Assembly: GCA_013420905.1 (NCBI GenBank)
Contig: JAAXNY010000013.1
Coordinates: forward strand, 2,046,001 to 2,110,000
Direction: 5' to 3'
DNA from: Collybia mongolica
Lineage: Eukaryota > Basidiomycota > Agaricomycetes > Agaricales > Clitocybaceae
Length of the DNA: 64,000 bases
The notes under the pieces are model-generated. The model was not told the DNA's origin. It saw only the letters and a program-made list of their open reading frames with translations, and made no database searches. Made by a program: the position numbers and the translations under genes. This document shows, in pieces, positions 23,880 to 36,362 of this stretch (position 1 is its first letter; each line of letters opens with the position of its first letter).

Positions 23880-24689
23880 TTATAACTTTGACAGGACCGC
23901 CTCAGCGCTGGTCACTGTAACGCCGGGGGCGGGTTCAATCTGTTTAAGGTGGTGTCATTTCGTGTGAGAGTTGTATGGATTTTGAGGGATTTACCTCAAC
24001 GTATTTGACGACAAGATCGTCGACGATGATGGCGAAGCGTGCGGTGCGGACACCCATTCCACGCTCTGTCAGATCGATGGACATACCGAGGGACTTTGAC
24101 CACGCGGCATTCGCGTCCGAGAGGGTTAGGATCTAAGCAAAAAGAGTAAGCAATAATCCATCTGAATCCACCAAACTTCCAAATACTTTATCTTTAACAC
24201 CTTCGAACCTTCCCCATCCACTCATTACGAACGGATCGTTGGCGGCTATGACTGCGATAACATCAACTCCTTTCGTTTTGAACTCGTCGAATTTCTCGAG
24301 GTACGGCGGTAGATGGTTTGTATGGCAGGTGGGCTAAATAGATCGGCGTCTTGAGCGACCGGCCGGTATCTAACATTCCGTAAACTCACGGTGAATGCCC
24401 CAGGGACGGCGAAGATTACTACTTTCTTGCCTTTCCACTCATCAGTGGAGAGTTTGACAGCTGGACACAAGGGGATCAGAGATTGGCTGAGAGATAAACA
24501 GATGCCTCCTTAGACTTACGCATACCACAGGCGAGCTGATAGAATGAATAAGCATGTGAGCCAGTAATCTATAATAGTCATCTTGCAACTTCATGACCGC
24601 TTGCTTACCTTCTGTTCTAGTTCCGTAGTGTAAGGAATATATGTGAATTCTCCTTGAGGCAGTGTATCGCCAATTTTGATAGACGACAT
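23880..24689 (-). CDS. PMP20/Prx5-type peroxiredoxin with peroxisomal SKL tail
   Basis: About 172 residues in seven exons. The start is MSSIKIGDTLPQGEFTYIPY at 24689. A short exon encodes ACGMP, then KVVIFAVPGAFT continues over an intron into PTCHTNHLPPYLEKF, with the peroxidatic Cys about residue 59. NDPFVMSGWGR and LSDANAAWSKSLGM are typical of the Prx5/AhpE-like fungal group. The enzyme reduces H2O2 and alkyl peroxides using thiol donors. The last codons spell AVLSKL, a canonical PTS1, so import into peroxisomes is inferred, as for yeast PMP20. The 3' neighbour on the opposite strand (TMEM184) ends only 191 bp away, so the two genes are convergent. Confidence 0.9.
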
Positions 24690-24990
24690 GTTCTGATAAA
24701 GATGTAGTTGTGAGCTGATGAGATATCGTACGTAGATGTTTAGTAGCGAGTGAGTGACGCTCCGGAGTTTTGAAGGGTACCTATTTAACCGGAGTGACAC
24801 ATCCCGACACACGTGACGATTAGGAAAATAAGGTTACTTCAGCAAAGCCAGTGCACAAATGCTTCCATGTGGGACTAGAGAACTAATCATAGAAGTTAGG
24901 ATGCCATCCATTTGAAATCGTAGTACATCCGGAGAAATCATAGAAAGAAACGTATTGTCATTACAGTCAGATTATACGTGTCATGATTAT

Positions 24991-27697
24991 TCATGATGTG
25001 GTAAATAACACGCGGAATATCCTTACATACAAAGGAGCAAGCTTGCGCTCTGCACGCCACTGGTATACTACGAATTTAATGACTACGATTAATGAGATTT
25101 AGAAGAAAGTACTCACAGCACGCATTTCCTCAACTGTGAGCCAACTCTTACGACCGGTCTGGGGAGAAAGTATTGTTTAGAACCTGTTCAAAATATTTGG
25201 CCAGGAGGAGCATACATCAAGGTCGATATCTGCGAGCTTTCGAGGGAGGCCGCGCTTCCATAGATAACCGACAATATAGAAGAAGATCATGACTGGCACA
25301 GCAAGATATGATGCTGAAGAGATATTAATATATTAGTATATCAACAAAAATCTACAATGAAATTTCGCACAGAAGAATACTTCTGCAACTTTCTTAGGGT
25401 TAGACGACATCCCATCAAATGGCCAGAGCGCCTGCAAGTGATAATTGGTTATGTGAAAGGGAGAAATTGATATGAATTCGAACGATACACATACGATATA
25501 GAATTGTGCAACAAGGACGGCACTGACGAGGATCATACCAAAGTAGGATCCCCAAACTCCGAACATTGCCTGGAAGGGCAACTCCTCGAGAGAATGGCCT
25601 TGAAGCTTCCAAGCCTTTCTGAAGCGCACACTGAACGTTGATATTTCATTGATTACCATTACAATAAATTAGGGCAGAAGAAGGTTTGACACACTGGCAA
25701 AGGCAGATCGCGAACCAGGCGACTAGCGCGGAAAGGCCGGAGCTAGCAAGAAGCCACGTAACTAATTCCGATTTAATTGGCACACAGACAAAAGAATAAC
25801 ACCATACCAACTTACAGACAGTGTTGCCAGTGGCGACAACATTGACAAATGCGAGAGGGGCAAATGAGAGGACCACGAGGACAGACCACAGCGGGCGACT
25901 AGATTTGTCAACATAGGCAAAAATCTTTGGTGCGTAACCAGTTTCAGCTAGTGCAGTGAGAGTTCTTGATCCGGCGTATACTCCAGATAGGCCTATGGAT
26001 AACACCGAGACGCAGATGGTGGCGTTGACAAAATCTAGGGACGTAGCGTTTCGATATCAGTCATTGAATATTGCATAAGTGATATATTTTATGTAGCGCA
26101 CGATTTAAGCCGAAAATCTTGGCGTTATCGAGGGCAATAACGAAGGGAGATGCAGCTAATTGATGGTCAGTTGCTGCATGGCAACGACACGTTTTGGTGC
26201 GCACCTGCCCCCCCTCCACCGAGGAGTCGAGGATCGTCCCACGATACAAGGAGGCCAATGACCGTCAGGGATGTGATATAGATGAGAATCTATGGTCAAC
26301 ATTAACGACGGTTCAGGACGAAACGTGAAAATTAGGCTCACAATTCGCCAGAAGGTACCCTTGATAGCAGCTGATGAGAGAATCAAACATGAGTATCTAT
26401 TTGGTATAGCGGTGCTTACCAGGCATAGACATGCGGGGGTTCGGCGTCTCACTAGCGGCGAGACCAACAAGCTCGGTACCACCTATAAAATTTGTCAAAT
26501 CCAGTCAAAATATCTCTTAAATATACAAGGCCAACCAAGGGAAAAAGCAGCTGATCAAACAAGATGGTCAACGATGGTCAACGAGTGTATACATAAGTTG
26601 ATAGGATCGGGCGTTACACGTACCAGTCACGAATACAGAACACAAGCCCTTGAATCCATGAGCGAGCTGTCCTTTCTCATGCCATATCCTATCGCCGACA
26701 TAAGATCCGTACATCCCGTCCTTGGGGCCACCCCCAAATATACAAATACTTTAGGGAGAAGTCAACGGGATATGGTGGTATCGCAAGATCGAGCTCACAC
26801 GCCGATAAAGATAAACATGACGACGACCAACAACTTAAGGCATGATGACCAGAACTCCTCCTCGGCAAATCCGAGAGTACCAAAAATACTGATAATGACT
26901 GAAGGGATCGATCAACCAACGGGCGTGATGGAACAGGAATAGATCCTACCAATTACAACCCAGAATATAGAAATCCATACCGCAATGGGGAGTTTGTCCG
27001 TCCAATATTGCACCGTTGTTCCAGCGATAGTGATCTCTAATGGCAACACAATACACCATTGAAATACATAGTTCCAGCCCATAGCAAAGGCGAATGAAGG
27101 GTCCAAGAATCTACTGGTGATCGTGTAGAAGCCTCCAGAGACGGGGAATAAAATACACATCTCGCCAAGTGCCTATACAGATTGTTAGCACGCCGCGTAT
27201 CAAAAATCGACGATTAACTCACCTGAATGACGTTGATCAACATGAAACCCATGAGGAGCCATGCAATGAGAATACCAAGGGGCCCACCGTTGTGCAGAGC
27301 ACTTCCCGATCCGACGAAAAGTCCAGTACCAATACTTCCTCCTACATCGAAGATTAGAATAGAACTCTGCAGAGAAGGGCACACATACCGACTGCGATCA
27401 TTTGCAAATGTCTGGGTTTCATCTTTTGCTGCAACATCGGGTTCTCCGCCCGCTTCTTGTCCACATCCTCAACGTTTTGCTCTCCTTGAATAATCTGACC
27501 TCTGAACACGACATGAATTGTGAGATCCGTATGTCAAAATCAACTCACCCAGCCGTTCCAGGGGCGCGCTTGAAACTCTCGAAAGAAACCCCGAGGCGAG
27601 TCAAGATACTCTCCTTAGACGGATCGTAGAACTCGACCTGCGGGGCGGACACCGAGGTCACGCTTGCATCATACTTCTCTTCGTTCTTATGCTCCAT
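24991..27697 (-). CDS. Amino-acid permease (fungal YAT/APC family)
   Basis: Many short exons. A hydrophilic N-terminus starts MEHKNEEKYDASVTSVSA (ATG 27697; an upstream in-frame ATG at 27745 is possible). The core begins PRHLQMIAVGGSIGTGLFVGSG, followed by LGEMCILFPVSGGFYTITSRF, MGWNYVFQWCIVLPLEI, GTELVGLAASETPNPR, VSWDDPRLLG, SPFVIALDNA, LSIGLSGVYAGSRTLTALAE and YAPKIFAYVDKSSRPLWSV. These are the YAT-family signatures of H+-coupled plasma-membrane amino-acid importers with 12 helices. The last exon is uncertain. After GRKSWLTVEEM the family-like end YQWRAERKLAPLYVRIFRVL (stop 24991) needs a weak donor (C|GTGCTG). The stronger nearby donor GTGAGT shifts frame and stops at 25023. Confidence 0.85.
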
Positions 27698-29841
27698 TGG
27701 AAAGGATTGAGTGGGAACCGGAGCGAGGATGTAGGGAACAATCATGACTGGAATTCAGTATTTAGCTGTGACGATCCGTTAGCCCCTGGGAACCGAATAG
27801 CAGAATTGGCTAGTGTTGTATCAATCAACACCATTGAAATTATGTATGACATTCAGTTGACTGCTTCGATCATAATAAGATTTTGGTGTTTGCATCGTGT
27901 GCTCATCATTGCCTATTCTCGGCCGATTTCGAAAGGATCGGGCCATATCTTTTGCGAAGCCGCATTTCCTGTAGGCCATAAGGATCGATTACCGTGATAC
28001 GATTGCGGTGATTAGCATTGCTTTGTGTTGGCGGGGCCAATACTCTTAGGTCGCACCGGAGCTATATATTGAGCAACAACATTAATGGCCTTGCTTCGGA
28101 TCGAGATTTCGAGTGGTACTGCAACATTTGCGGGTGGCTAGGGCAATTGGAAAATGGATAGTAATGTGAGGCGGTAGAAGTCTCTGAAGGACTTGGAGGG
28201 GGCAGCAAGTTTTAGAACGTAAAACTGATCTGGGATCGGCATGGTTATTGGTTCCGCTTAGCTAAATGTGTGGGTTGTGCGACGTTAGACCAACATACCA
28301 TGGGGAAACTAGTCACTGGTTCGATATACGCCAATGAGGAAGGAACGCAAGCAGTTTCGGAAGGTTGAATGGCGGTAGTAATTGAGAGTCAGGACAACAG
28401 TCGGATTGACTTTTTGGGGGGGTGTATGCAAATGATTGCTGCGTCACTTCTTGGCCGGCCGACGCGCACGCACGATAGATAACGAGACAAATACCATAGG
28501 GGATGTTTGTTACACGAGTAGGTGGAGCGTCTGGAGACCTCAAACTTCAATCCAAACAGGCGAGGCTCGTTCACTGCGGAAAGTTTCAAAGTACGTTTGT
28601 TTAAAGCCTGCTGGCCGAAGGACAACGTCGGGCGTAGAATATCCGGATATCTACGCTCTGGGCGTTTCCTGACGATTCCCGAGTGCTTTGATGTACTTTG
28701 GAGTAAACTTGACCCGCAACCCCACTTCCCCAGCCCCGCATTCTCCTATAATAGCGCGTGTCAAAGTTGTTTTTTAGGAATAACTTCCAAACCTCTTCCC
28801 ACCTACACAAATGGAGAGTTAGAGGTGAGGTCGATCGCGGATTATCTTGGGATTGCTCCACTGAATTCGTTCCGGTTCGCCGATCGTTGAAATCGGGTGA
28901 CTTGTAATTAATCCTTGGGTTGTGTCTTGTAACGATCCGATGGAATTCAAGTTGACGGAATAAGAGTATTAAGCCATTACTCTGTGTCGTTTCCGAGGGA
29001 AACGACACCGACTCAAATGTGACTGAAGGTATGAACAACGGCAGATGCCGTAAACATTCCCACAGTTCAAATTGAATTTCAACTTGTATACACAACCACA
29101 TGAAATCGCCCTCGGCTCAGAAAACTGTCAATAGGCCCTATGCATCTTCGCCAGAAATTAAATCTCCTTCAAGCTTTTGCATCTGACGTGCGATTTGTTG
29201 ATAAAGCTCCGCTGACATAATTTTCATATAACAAAAACAAGTCACACTAACTCGGATAAGCTCGGGCATGCTGGATTCCCCCTTCAGAGAACGTCGACGC
29301 AACACGATGAGCCGTTATACAAGCATCAGTTAGGTATCAATCAGCAAATGTATGGCTGGCATCTGAAATATAACGGGAGACCCAGCTGACTGTCACGCCT
29401 GCCTCTTTCCTAACAGTCCGGCCAACAAGGATCTCATCATGGCAGTTGCGAAGTGGTTTCAGATCAACCCCCTCCAGACTCAACTTCGACATCACTGGCC
29501 ATACTGGAGCCTGACAAGAGCCTGAGCCGCATTTGTAACTTCCTTCCTTGGGCGACCGATTGACTCATCAATTACCACCAAACCCCAATTTGTTTCCATC
29601 ATTTGTTCGTCTGTGAACGGATGCAGGTTGTGCTTTTTTTGTACCTTTGCATCACGGGCCGTTGATGCCAGCGTTTAACTTATATTGCTGAGAATCCCAT
29701 AACTTCCAAATCCTGGATCCGAGCTCATTCCCGTTGGCCAAGGAAAATTCGATGTGGGTGCTATACCTCTATACGGTCAATCTCACGCAGACGATTTGAC
29801 TACCTTGATACAGGGCACCATCTCGATTATCGACAGTATGC
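27698..29841. other. Gene-poor stretch upstream of the permease
   Basis: Over 2 kb without a supported gene. A 166-codon minus-strand frame (29101-28601) lacks recognisable features. No terminal repeats noticed. Confidence 0.4.
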
Positions 29842-30200
29842 GTGGTTGTCAGTTCCAATGCTGAACAGTACCGCGTCGTAGACGTCACCGGTGCGCCTAA
29901 CGGTTCTTCAATACGAGAAAGGATTCTATCCAAGGTTAGAAATTTCTTGACCAGCCAAAGCACAATCACTCACTTTCTCACTAGCTATGTATCCCGGACG
30001 AACGACACGTCAACTTCTCAATATATCAGTCTGAGATAGGTTGTTTTGGTATGGGTTCAGCTCTCACGAACACTCGATTATTCGAACTGTGTCGCGACTA
30101 CGGCGACCCTTCTGGCTCCCTTAAATTCTTCGTTTCGACGTATCCCGACCGACCACCGTCGCAGGTTGATCAAGTGGTCTTCTCGCCAGTATGTTAATCC
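29842..30200 (+). pseudogene. Isolated MAPKKK (Ste11/Bck1-type) N-terminal Ras-binding-like domain
   Basis: Two exons (29842-29934 and 29985 onward) join in phase. The first gives EQYRVVDVTGAPNGSSIRERILSK; the second gives LCIPDERHVNFSIYQSEIG, then LFELCRDYGDPSGSLKFFVS and TYPDRPPSQ. This is the ubiquitin-like domain found near the N-terminus of fungal MAPKKKs of the Ste11/Bck1 group (RVVDVTG...IRERI...GDPSGSLKF). A splice acceptor just before 29842 hints at an upstream exon. The frame stops at VDQVVFSPVC after the domain, and no kinase motif (GxGxxG, HRDLK, DFG) follows in the next 3 kb. I infer a truncated duplicate. A small stand-alone domain protein is the alternative. Confidence 0.65.
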
Positions 30201-33001
30201 AAGTGCATAATATATTCTGCCCTCAATATACATATTAGACATATTACTCTAATGGACGCTATTAGAGAGATCGCACGTTTGGCATACACTTTTAGCAGAC
30301 CGCGTTACAAATGGCAACGCCAGTATACGAAATTATGTGTTCCCCCTATTCCAACGGGCCGACAGCTGTCAAGCGCATAGTCTGAAGACGTGTACGATAG
30401 GAAGGTGAATGTACTGTAATCCTAAGCAATGTAAAAATGTCCTATAACTACGGCTCATCCGCCAAACTTGACAGTCAATGTCTCTTTTCTATTCGTTCAA
30501 CGTGCACAACCCGAAAGTTTACAAGAAGGCCATTCGCGATCACACTAGGCATGGGAGCCAGCTCAGGACCGTAGCTTGAAACAGCAATTTACAATTTTCT
30601 GACAGGCGGGATCCGGCGGCGTAGTACCTTGTGTAGCTCTGAAGGGTCAGGCTCGAGAATCTTACTTCGGAAGAGTACCTGGACACAAGTCTCGATTAGC
30701 GAGAGACTCCCGCTCCGCTGTGGCCTGATATCGATATCGTCTCACGGATCACCGGCAAACTTGCACCGAGGGGCAGATGCGTACGCGATATCAAGGACGG
30801 CTGAAACACGAACGTAAGGCTGTGCATAGATTCTTCTGGTGTGTTTCCCTCGCCCTCTCTAACCTTACCAATACCAATAAGAGTTCTTGATCTCGGCCAC
30901 GAGAATTAGATGTGAACTCTATTTTCGTAGGTTAAGGACCTGGACCCCTAATATGGGTGACCACGCATGAGATCGTATCAGTATCAATCCACTCCAGCAC
31001 GCTCTTTCCTACACTTATGCTACTCTGGGTGGCGTTACCTCCGAGTTCGTTGGTCAATATTGTAGCGTTGAAACGAGGTCAGGTGGTGCCAAACTAAAGG
31101 TGGGTCCCCGAACTCCGAATGCCCAATTTTGTCGAACTTTTTCAACGGTTCCAGGGTTTATGACGGCATTTTTTTTTTCACCTTGCAAGTTTTTTTCAGT
31201 CATCTTGGACCGCAGTTTTGTGTTTCCGGAAGGTAGATGCTAACCACGATAAGTTGACCCTTCTGGGCGGACACAGTGTAGGGGTTATGCATCTGGCGGC
31301 ACACTCCGACACCCTGAATGTCGAGTCTTTAATCCCATCTTACTCCACCAATCACAACATGCGGCTCTCAAAAAGTCCGAGCATGAGAATCGAGTGGCCG
31401 GCGGTCAAAATAAAGCACTCACGTCATCGACTCGGATATCAAGCCTCGAATGATAGCACGAACTTAATATCCCGAGGATCATATATACCTACTTTGGACG
31501 GTTCAGGGTTTTATTTGCAACAGTTTTTACTCCGAGTCATCCATATTCCGTATTGCTTGTTCGTGTGACTCGTCTCTCTTTTTCGTAAAGCAGTGAGGGG
31601 CTCATGGTCTGTTATTTTTACTATGGGTGATGTGTGACGGGAGTTCCTATATGTCAAAGCTGAACTGCTCTTCGTGTAGGAAACGCGTAAAACTCGCACG
31701 GCTGCAGCTCCTATGGGTTCCTTCGCACCCGCACCCCACGAGGCCAATTGGGCTCGCACCCATCATGATTTACATACATGTTCTCAAGAACTTCTTCATT
31801 GTAGTCCCCGACGGAGCAATGGTCCTCAGCCCTGACCATCCATGCAGCCCTCAAATCCGATTACAAATCTTGTTATGTGCCGCACGACAATGACTCGGCC
31901 ACCCCAAGAGACTGTAATCTTCCACGATGGGCATTAGTCAGGCTCTCATATCTAAGCAAATGATGAGCTAGACTCTCCACACACAGTTTCAGTCTCCATG
32001 GATGAGAAAAACCACGTGAATTACGGCGGGCCCCTTAGATCTTTTCGGGATAACACACGAGGCAGGCTTCGTTACATCGAAGATGTTCCAAGGCTCGAAA
32101 GTCACAGCTATTTCCCATTCGACACGGAATATAGACTCCGCGATGAGAAGATAAAGATGCTTGGTCCTTGTCTACTCCGAGGAGAAACAACGTGGAGTGA
32201 CAGTCGCTCAATCCCCTGTCGATCTTTATGATTCGGTAGGATTAAAGTTAAAGACAGCTTCTATTCCATCAATTGCAATGAAGTCCATTGGCTGTGTTGT
32301 ATGAATAAGGGAAAACGACAGGGGACCGCTGGGAATACAAATGCATTACAAGAGGAGCCTCATGTCACTTTAGTGGCCTTTCCTTATCACTGTCGCCCGA
32401 AATCTGCGTAACCCCTCAATTGAGCTTTTTCTTTTCCCTTGATATATCAATTGCCTGTTTGCATTAGACGGTTTGAGCATACCCCAGCGGATGAAGCTGA
32501 TACCAACAACAGAAGCGTGTGTTCTCACTTTCTGTAGGCACTGCTCAACCTCCCGATGGCCTTGAAAACACACTGGAACTCACTCTTCAGACTCGACATC
32601 ATAATTGCCCTCTTTCTTATCGGAAGTATGTGGATCGTCATTGCAAAATATGCTAGTGTGAGATGAGTAATCGGAAATTAGGAGACCGGCCCTGTTGAGT
32701 GCCCAAGCACCTTGCTTGTTGCAAGAGAAGGACTTGTGGATTCCGAAATCGATTCAGACGCTTGACTGACGAGATGTGGTCAACCAAACTTGACAAGCAA
32801 TGACAAATTTTGGTCGATGCCGTTCACTTTGTCAACTGTTTAAAGTCGGTTGCATTTATAGTGTTATTGGTTACTGACGTAGTACCTAGGTGACATGTCT
32901 TAGGCGTACTGGATTCCCGCTTCCTAGGGCGTACCCACGAGCGACCAATGTTACCGTGACTGGAACTTGTTGGTGGGAACAATCACTTTACCACCGACGA
33001 T
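30201..33001. other. Gene-poor stretch with repeats or relics, unresolved
   Basis: No supported gene. Near 32575-32625 the minus strand encodes an acidic tail ending in ESEE and a stop, similar to one near 34710-34760. These may be 3' ends of a decayed duplicated gene. A T-rich motif cluster lies at 31165-31200. Confidence 0.35.
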
Positions 33002-33797
33002 TAGTGATGTGCAGGGCCCGGCTCAAAGCCCGAAAGCCCAGGTAGCCGGGCCGTTAAAGCCCGAGCCCAGCCGAGCCGGGATGAAGGGCTTGGTGGGCTC
33101 AAGGGCTCGGCTTGGGGTGTCAAAAGCCCGAGCCGAGCCCTCGAGCCCGGGCTTGATGCGTTGGCGTTGACGCGTCTCAGTAGCATGTGTCACACATTTT
33201 TTTTGCAACCAATTCCATGAGGACCACCTGTACAGTTCTTCAGCCACCATCAATATCAACCAGAAAAAGAAAGTGTTACCCAACGACAAGTCTTACCTGC
33301 CGATTATTTGTTTTCGATGTCAACAAAGTCTGGAGCCTCGTCGGTTCGCCCAAAACGGCTGATAACCGCTTCAGGAAAGGTGCTCCACTCATCACATTCT
33401 GAACAACCGGCGCTACCATCGCACAAGCGGGCTATTCAAGCTCGACGGGCTGAAGACTCAGAGGCCGCCAAGGACTGCCAGTGCGAGAGATGAAGACCAT
33501 CCCCACCTGTAATAACTGATCGAGCCTCTACTCCACCTCCTTCTAGTACCTCGGCTTCACTTGAGGGCTTCGAGGATGATGAGGAAGGGGGTGTATTTGT
33601 TCAAAGTATTTCGTAACTACTTGTTCTACATATTTGACAACTTTTGCCCTATCAAGCCCAGGCTTAAGCCCAAGCCGAGCCCGAGCCGAGCCCGAGCCCT
33701 CTACAAGGGCCCGGCTCGTGTCGTCAACAAGCCTGAGCCCCCCTAAGCCGAGCCCAAGCCCGGGCTTTTGAGCCGAGCCGGGCCCTGCACATCACTA
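33002..33797. mobile_element. Non-autonomous hAT transposon with perfect TSD
   Basis: 796-bp element bounded by a perfect 23-bp terminal inverted repeat (33002-33024 and 33775-33797, starting TAGTGATGTGCAGGG). It is flanked by an identical 8-bp target duplication, CCGACGAT (32994-33001 and 33798-33805). The 8-bp duplication and GC-rich ends are hallmarks of the hAT superfamily. Just inside each end are many copies of GAGCC/GGCTC in both orientations (33005-33165 and 33655-33785), like the subterminal sites bound by hAT transposases. The interior (about 33170-33650) has only short broken frames and no transposase. It was presumably mobilised by an enzyme encoded elsewhere. Confidence 0.95.
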
Positions 33798-36362
33798 CCG
33801 ACGATCGTGATGGCAAGCATCGGATATTATATATGATCCGCGTGATATCAGCACGAGGCAGCATTGGCGTGGTGGGCGAGTGAGAATTCTTTACCGCTCC
33901 CTTCGTTGGCAGAAGGGGCAGGTGGGTAATCGGGCGGTAAGTATAGAGGTAGAAGAGATTGGCAAACCGGAGATCATGGTAAAAATAGAATTGACCGGAC
34001 CGGCAAACTGGACTCTATCCCCCATAGGACCCACTTGCATCAAATCGCTGCTCCCCTCTACAACAAATGTTTGACTGTTTCATGGTGCTTCCTATGTCGG
34101 CCATTTAGAACAAACTCTCATAGGTATTTTGAGATCTGACACCGCTTAGATATGTCGTGTGCTACCTGGCGTCAAATTTAGTTTGAGTAGAGTGCGCACG
34201 CGGTACATTGAGTTTGTTTGCTGCTGTCTCTGTAACCATGTTACAACATTGCAAGGGCTGATCCGGATATAACTTCTATCCACTGAGAAATGATTATGTT
34301 CGTGGGTTTCACGGTTGTGGTGAATGACGTCCCGCTCTACAAACTTCTGACGCTTCGACCTCCGTCGATCGTCGCGGTAGAAGCATAGCTTTCGGTTAAT
34401 CAAAACAAAGAATATGTGCTTGTATTGATGGAGAACTAAGACCTAGAAACGGTACAAAATCGCCCTACTACAACAATCGCAGGTCTTCATATTATTTCAC
34501 TGGCTTCTTCTTGCCGCCATCAGTGGTGTTTTGTGCAGCCCCGACGTTCGGACGATCCTGCTTTCCCCGGTAATCCATACTCCTAATCGTAGTGGGAAGG
34601 GTGAGCATACAATCATGACGGAGTGTAGGTTCAAAACTGACGATGGAGGTGTGTCTTCCCATTCTCTATAGATACTAGTTAACCAACCAGCAGCCTCGAG
34701 AATACTCTGAAACTCACTCTTCGGATTCATAATCGTCATCCACTTTGTTGTTAGCAATCCTGTTGTCGCTTTGGTTCGGGCTGTGGAGAAGCTGAGTGCT
34801 CGGGGATTGTCAAATGAGGTCAGTTGACTTTCTACCTGGAGAACGTCTCGGCTTCAAGTGAAGGTGCGATGGTGTTATCGCGATCGGTGGACAATGGTTC
34901 TATGTCAGCTTGTTGACTAGTACTATGGTGAATTCATTGCGGTCAATTTATCTCGGCAGGTGTCGCTAATCATCAAGGGAACGAGCTTACCTCGACATAT
35001 TGTTGTCAGGTGTCGTCGTATCGGTGGTGTTACTGAGCAGAGGGTATGGTGTTTAAGGCGGTGGGTGTTTGTGAGGCGTTGGCATGACTCGTGTTTTAAG
35101 TACTTACGGGCGTCAATATTTGAAGCTTCTAAACCTTTGTATTATTTCCGGGACGCTAAAACAAGCTCCTGGATTTTTTCAATGCATAGATTTCAACTGA
35201 GGCAATGTCGGTTCGCAGCAGCTAAGCACCTTTTATGGGCTTTCCCGGCATAGTTGAATTGTTCAAGGTGATCTCTAAACAACAGGGGATCTGGAATTAA
35301 AGATGATCAGAGGCAGTGCAGCCGAGGGCCGGTATAAGGCCGATATGAACATTGTTTGGCGACTCGTTCGGCAAATAGAGCCACTCTCTTTCTGATTTGT
35401 TGCGTCGAGCTAGCGAGAAAAACTTCCAATTCATTCGACAAACGGAGCCCGACGCCACTTTGTTTAGGCTATGTGCACTGGGCTATGCTCGTAAATTGTT
35501 GATCGAGACTGCAATTGGCCTTAACTTTAAACGCTACTCTTTTGGGTTCAGGGTGAGGCGCAGAGGCACTGTTGCCTGCTGTTTCTGAAACTGTGCGCAG
35601 GATCTGAAGGATTTATGGTGACGGCAGAGGGGGCGTTGGCAATGTCACTGAATGTACTGCAGTGTGAGTCACATACTGAACTTCCGTTTTCATTGCTGGT
35701 TCCAAATACTGTGAAGGATGGGTCAACGTAAGTGTGTCTAGCGTATAGCTGGCTGTGTTAGGAGTGCTGCGGCAGTGGTGTCACCAGGTGTTACACGGCT
35801 GAAAATTACGTTGGTGGTAAAGATTGCGAGTAGAGCAAGCAGAAGAAATGGCAGCAAGCCAAAAAGGTTTTCGCTCTCTTGTGCCCCGCAGACTGCTTCG
35901 AATTCGGAATTTCTGCACCTGTTAAATTCGCGTCCTGAATAACGACAACCCATGAAAGCAGGTTTGACGCTCGGATAAAGGACTCTCTGTAAACCGGGAA
36001 CAAGATATGTCTAGAGCTACTTTTAATGCGCGAAGGTGGGGGAACTGTCGGGACGCTCAAGAGGCATACTTTCACTTACTCACTTCCAGGGTTATTCCTG
36101 CGCCTCCGAGAGCTGCGAAGGGTGTCCGCCACTTCATTGCCCTCGGAGAATGTGCCCTTGAAAGCATTGTGCATCCGGTTTTTTGAAGCGAGATCATGCG
36201 TTCTGATGTCTTCTGCGAGCAGTGGAGAAATATCAATAGTCAGCACTCTGAGCGTTTTGGTGCAGAGTTCTAACTAACTTTTTGTTTCATATGACCACAA
36301 ATTTAGTTCTCGACACTATCTTCGCTCGCATGCAATGACAAAAACCAGAAGGCAAAAAATTT
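33798..36362. other. Gene-poor stretch with a possible spliced relic at 35740-36235 (-)
   Basis: On the minus strand a good acceptor near 36215 opens an exon reading DIRTHDLASKNRMHNAFKG, TFSEGNEVADTLRSSRRRR, ending at a GTGAGT donor near 36085. Further on, 35890-35740 encodes SENLFGLLPFLLLALLAIF, a membrane-like helix, followed by a stop. These could be parts of one gene with a C-terminal membrane segment, but no joining set of exons was convincing and no family is recognised. The rest shows nothing clear. Confidence 0.35.

Noticed and set aside
28601..29101. 166-codon minus-strand frame
   Set aside because: No start context, domain, splice signals or codon bias; likely chance in a gene-poor stretch.
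33023..33402. Short frames inside the hAT element as a transposase
   Set aside because: No DDE residues, BED finger or hATC dimerisation motif; frames are broken and follow the GAGCC repeats.
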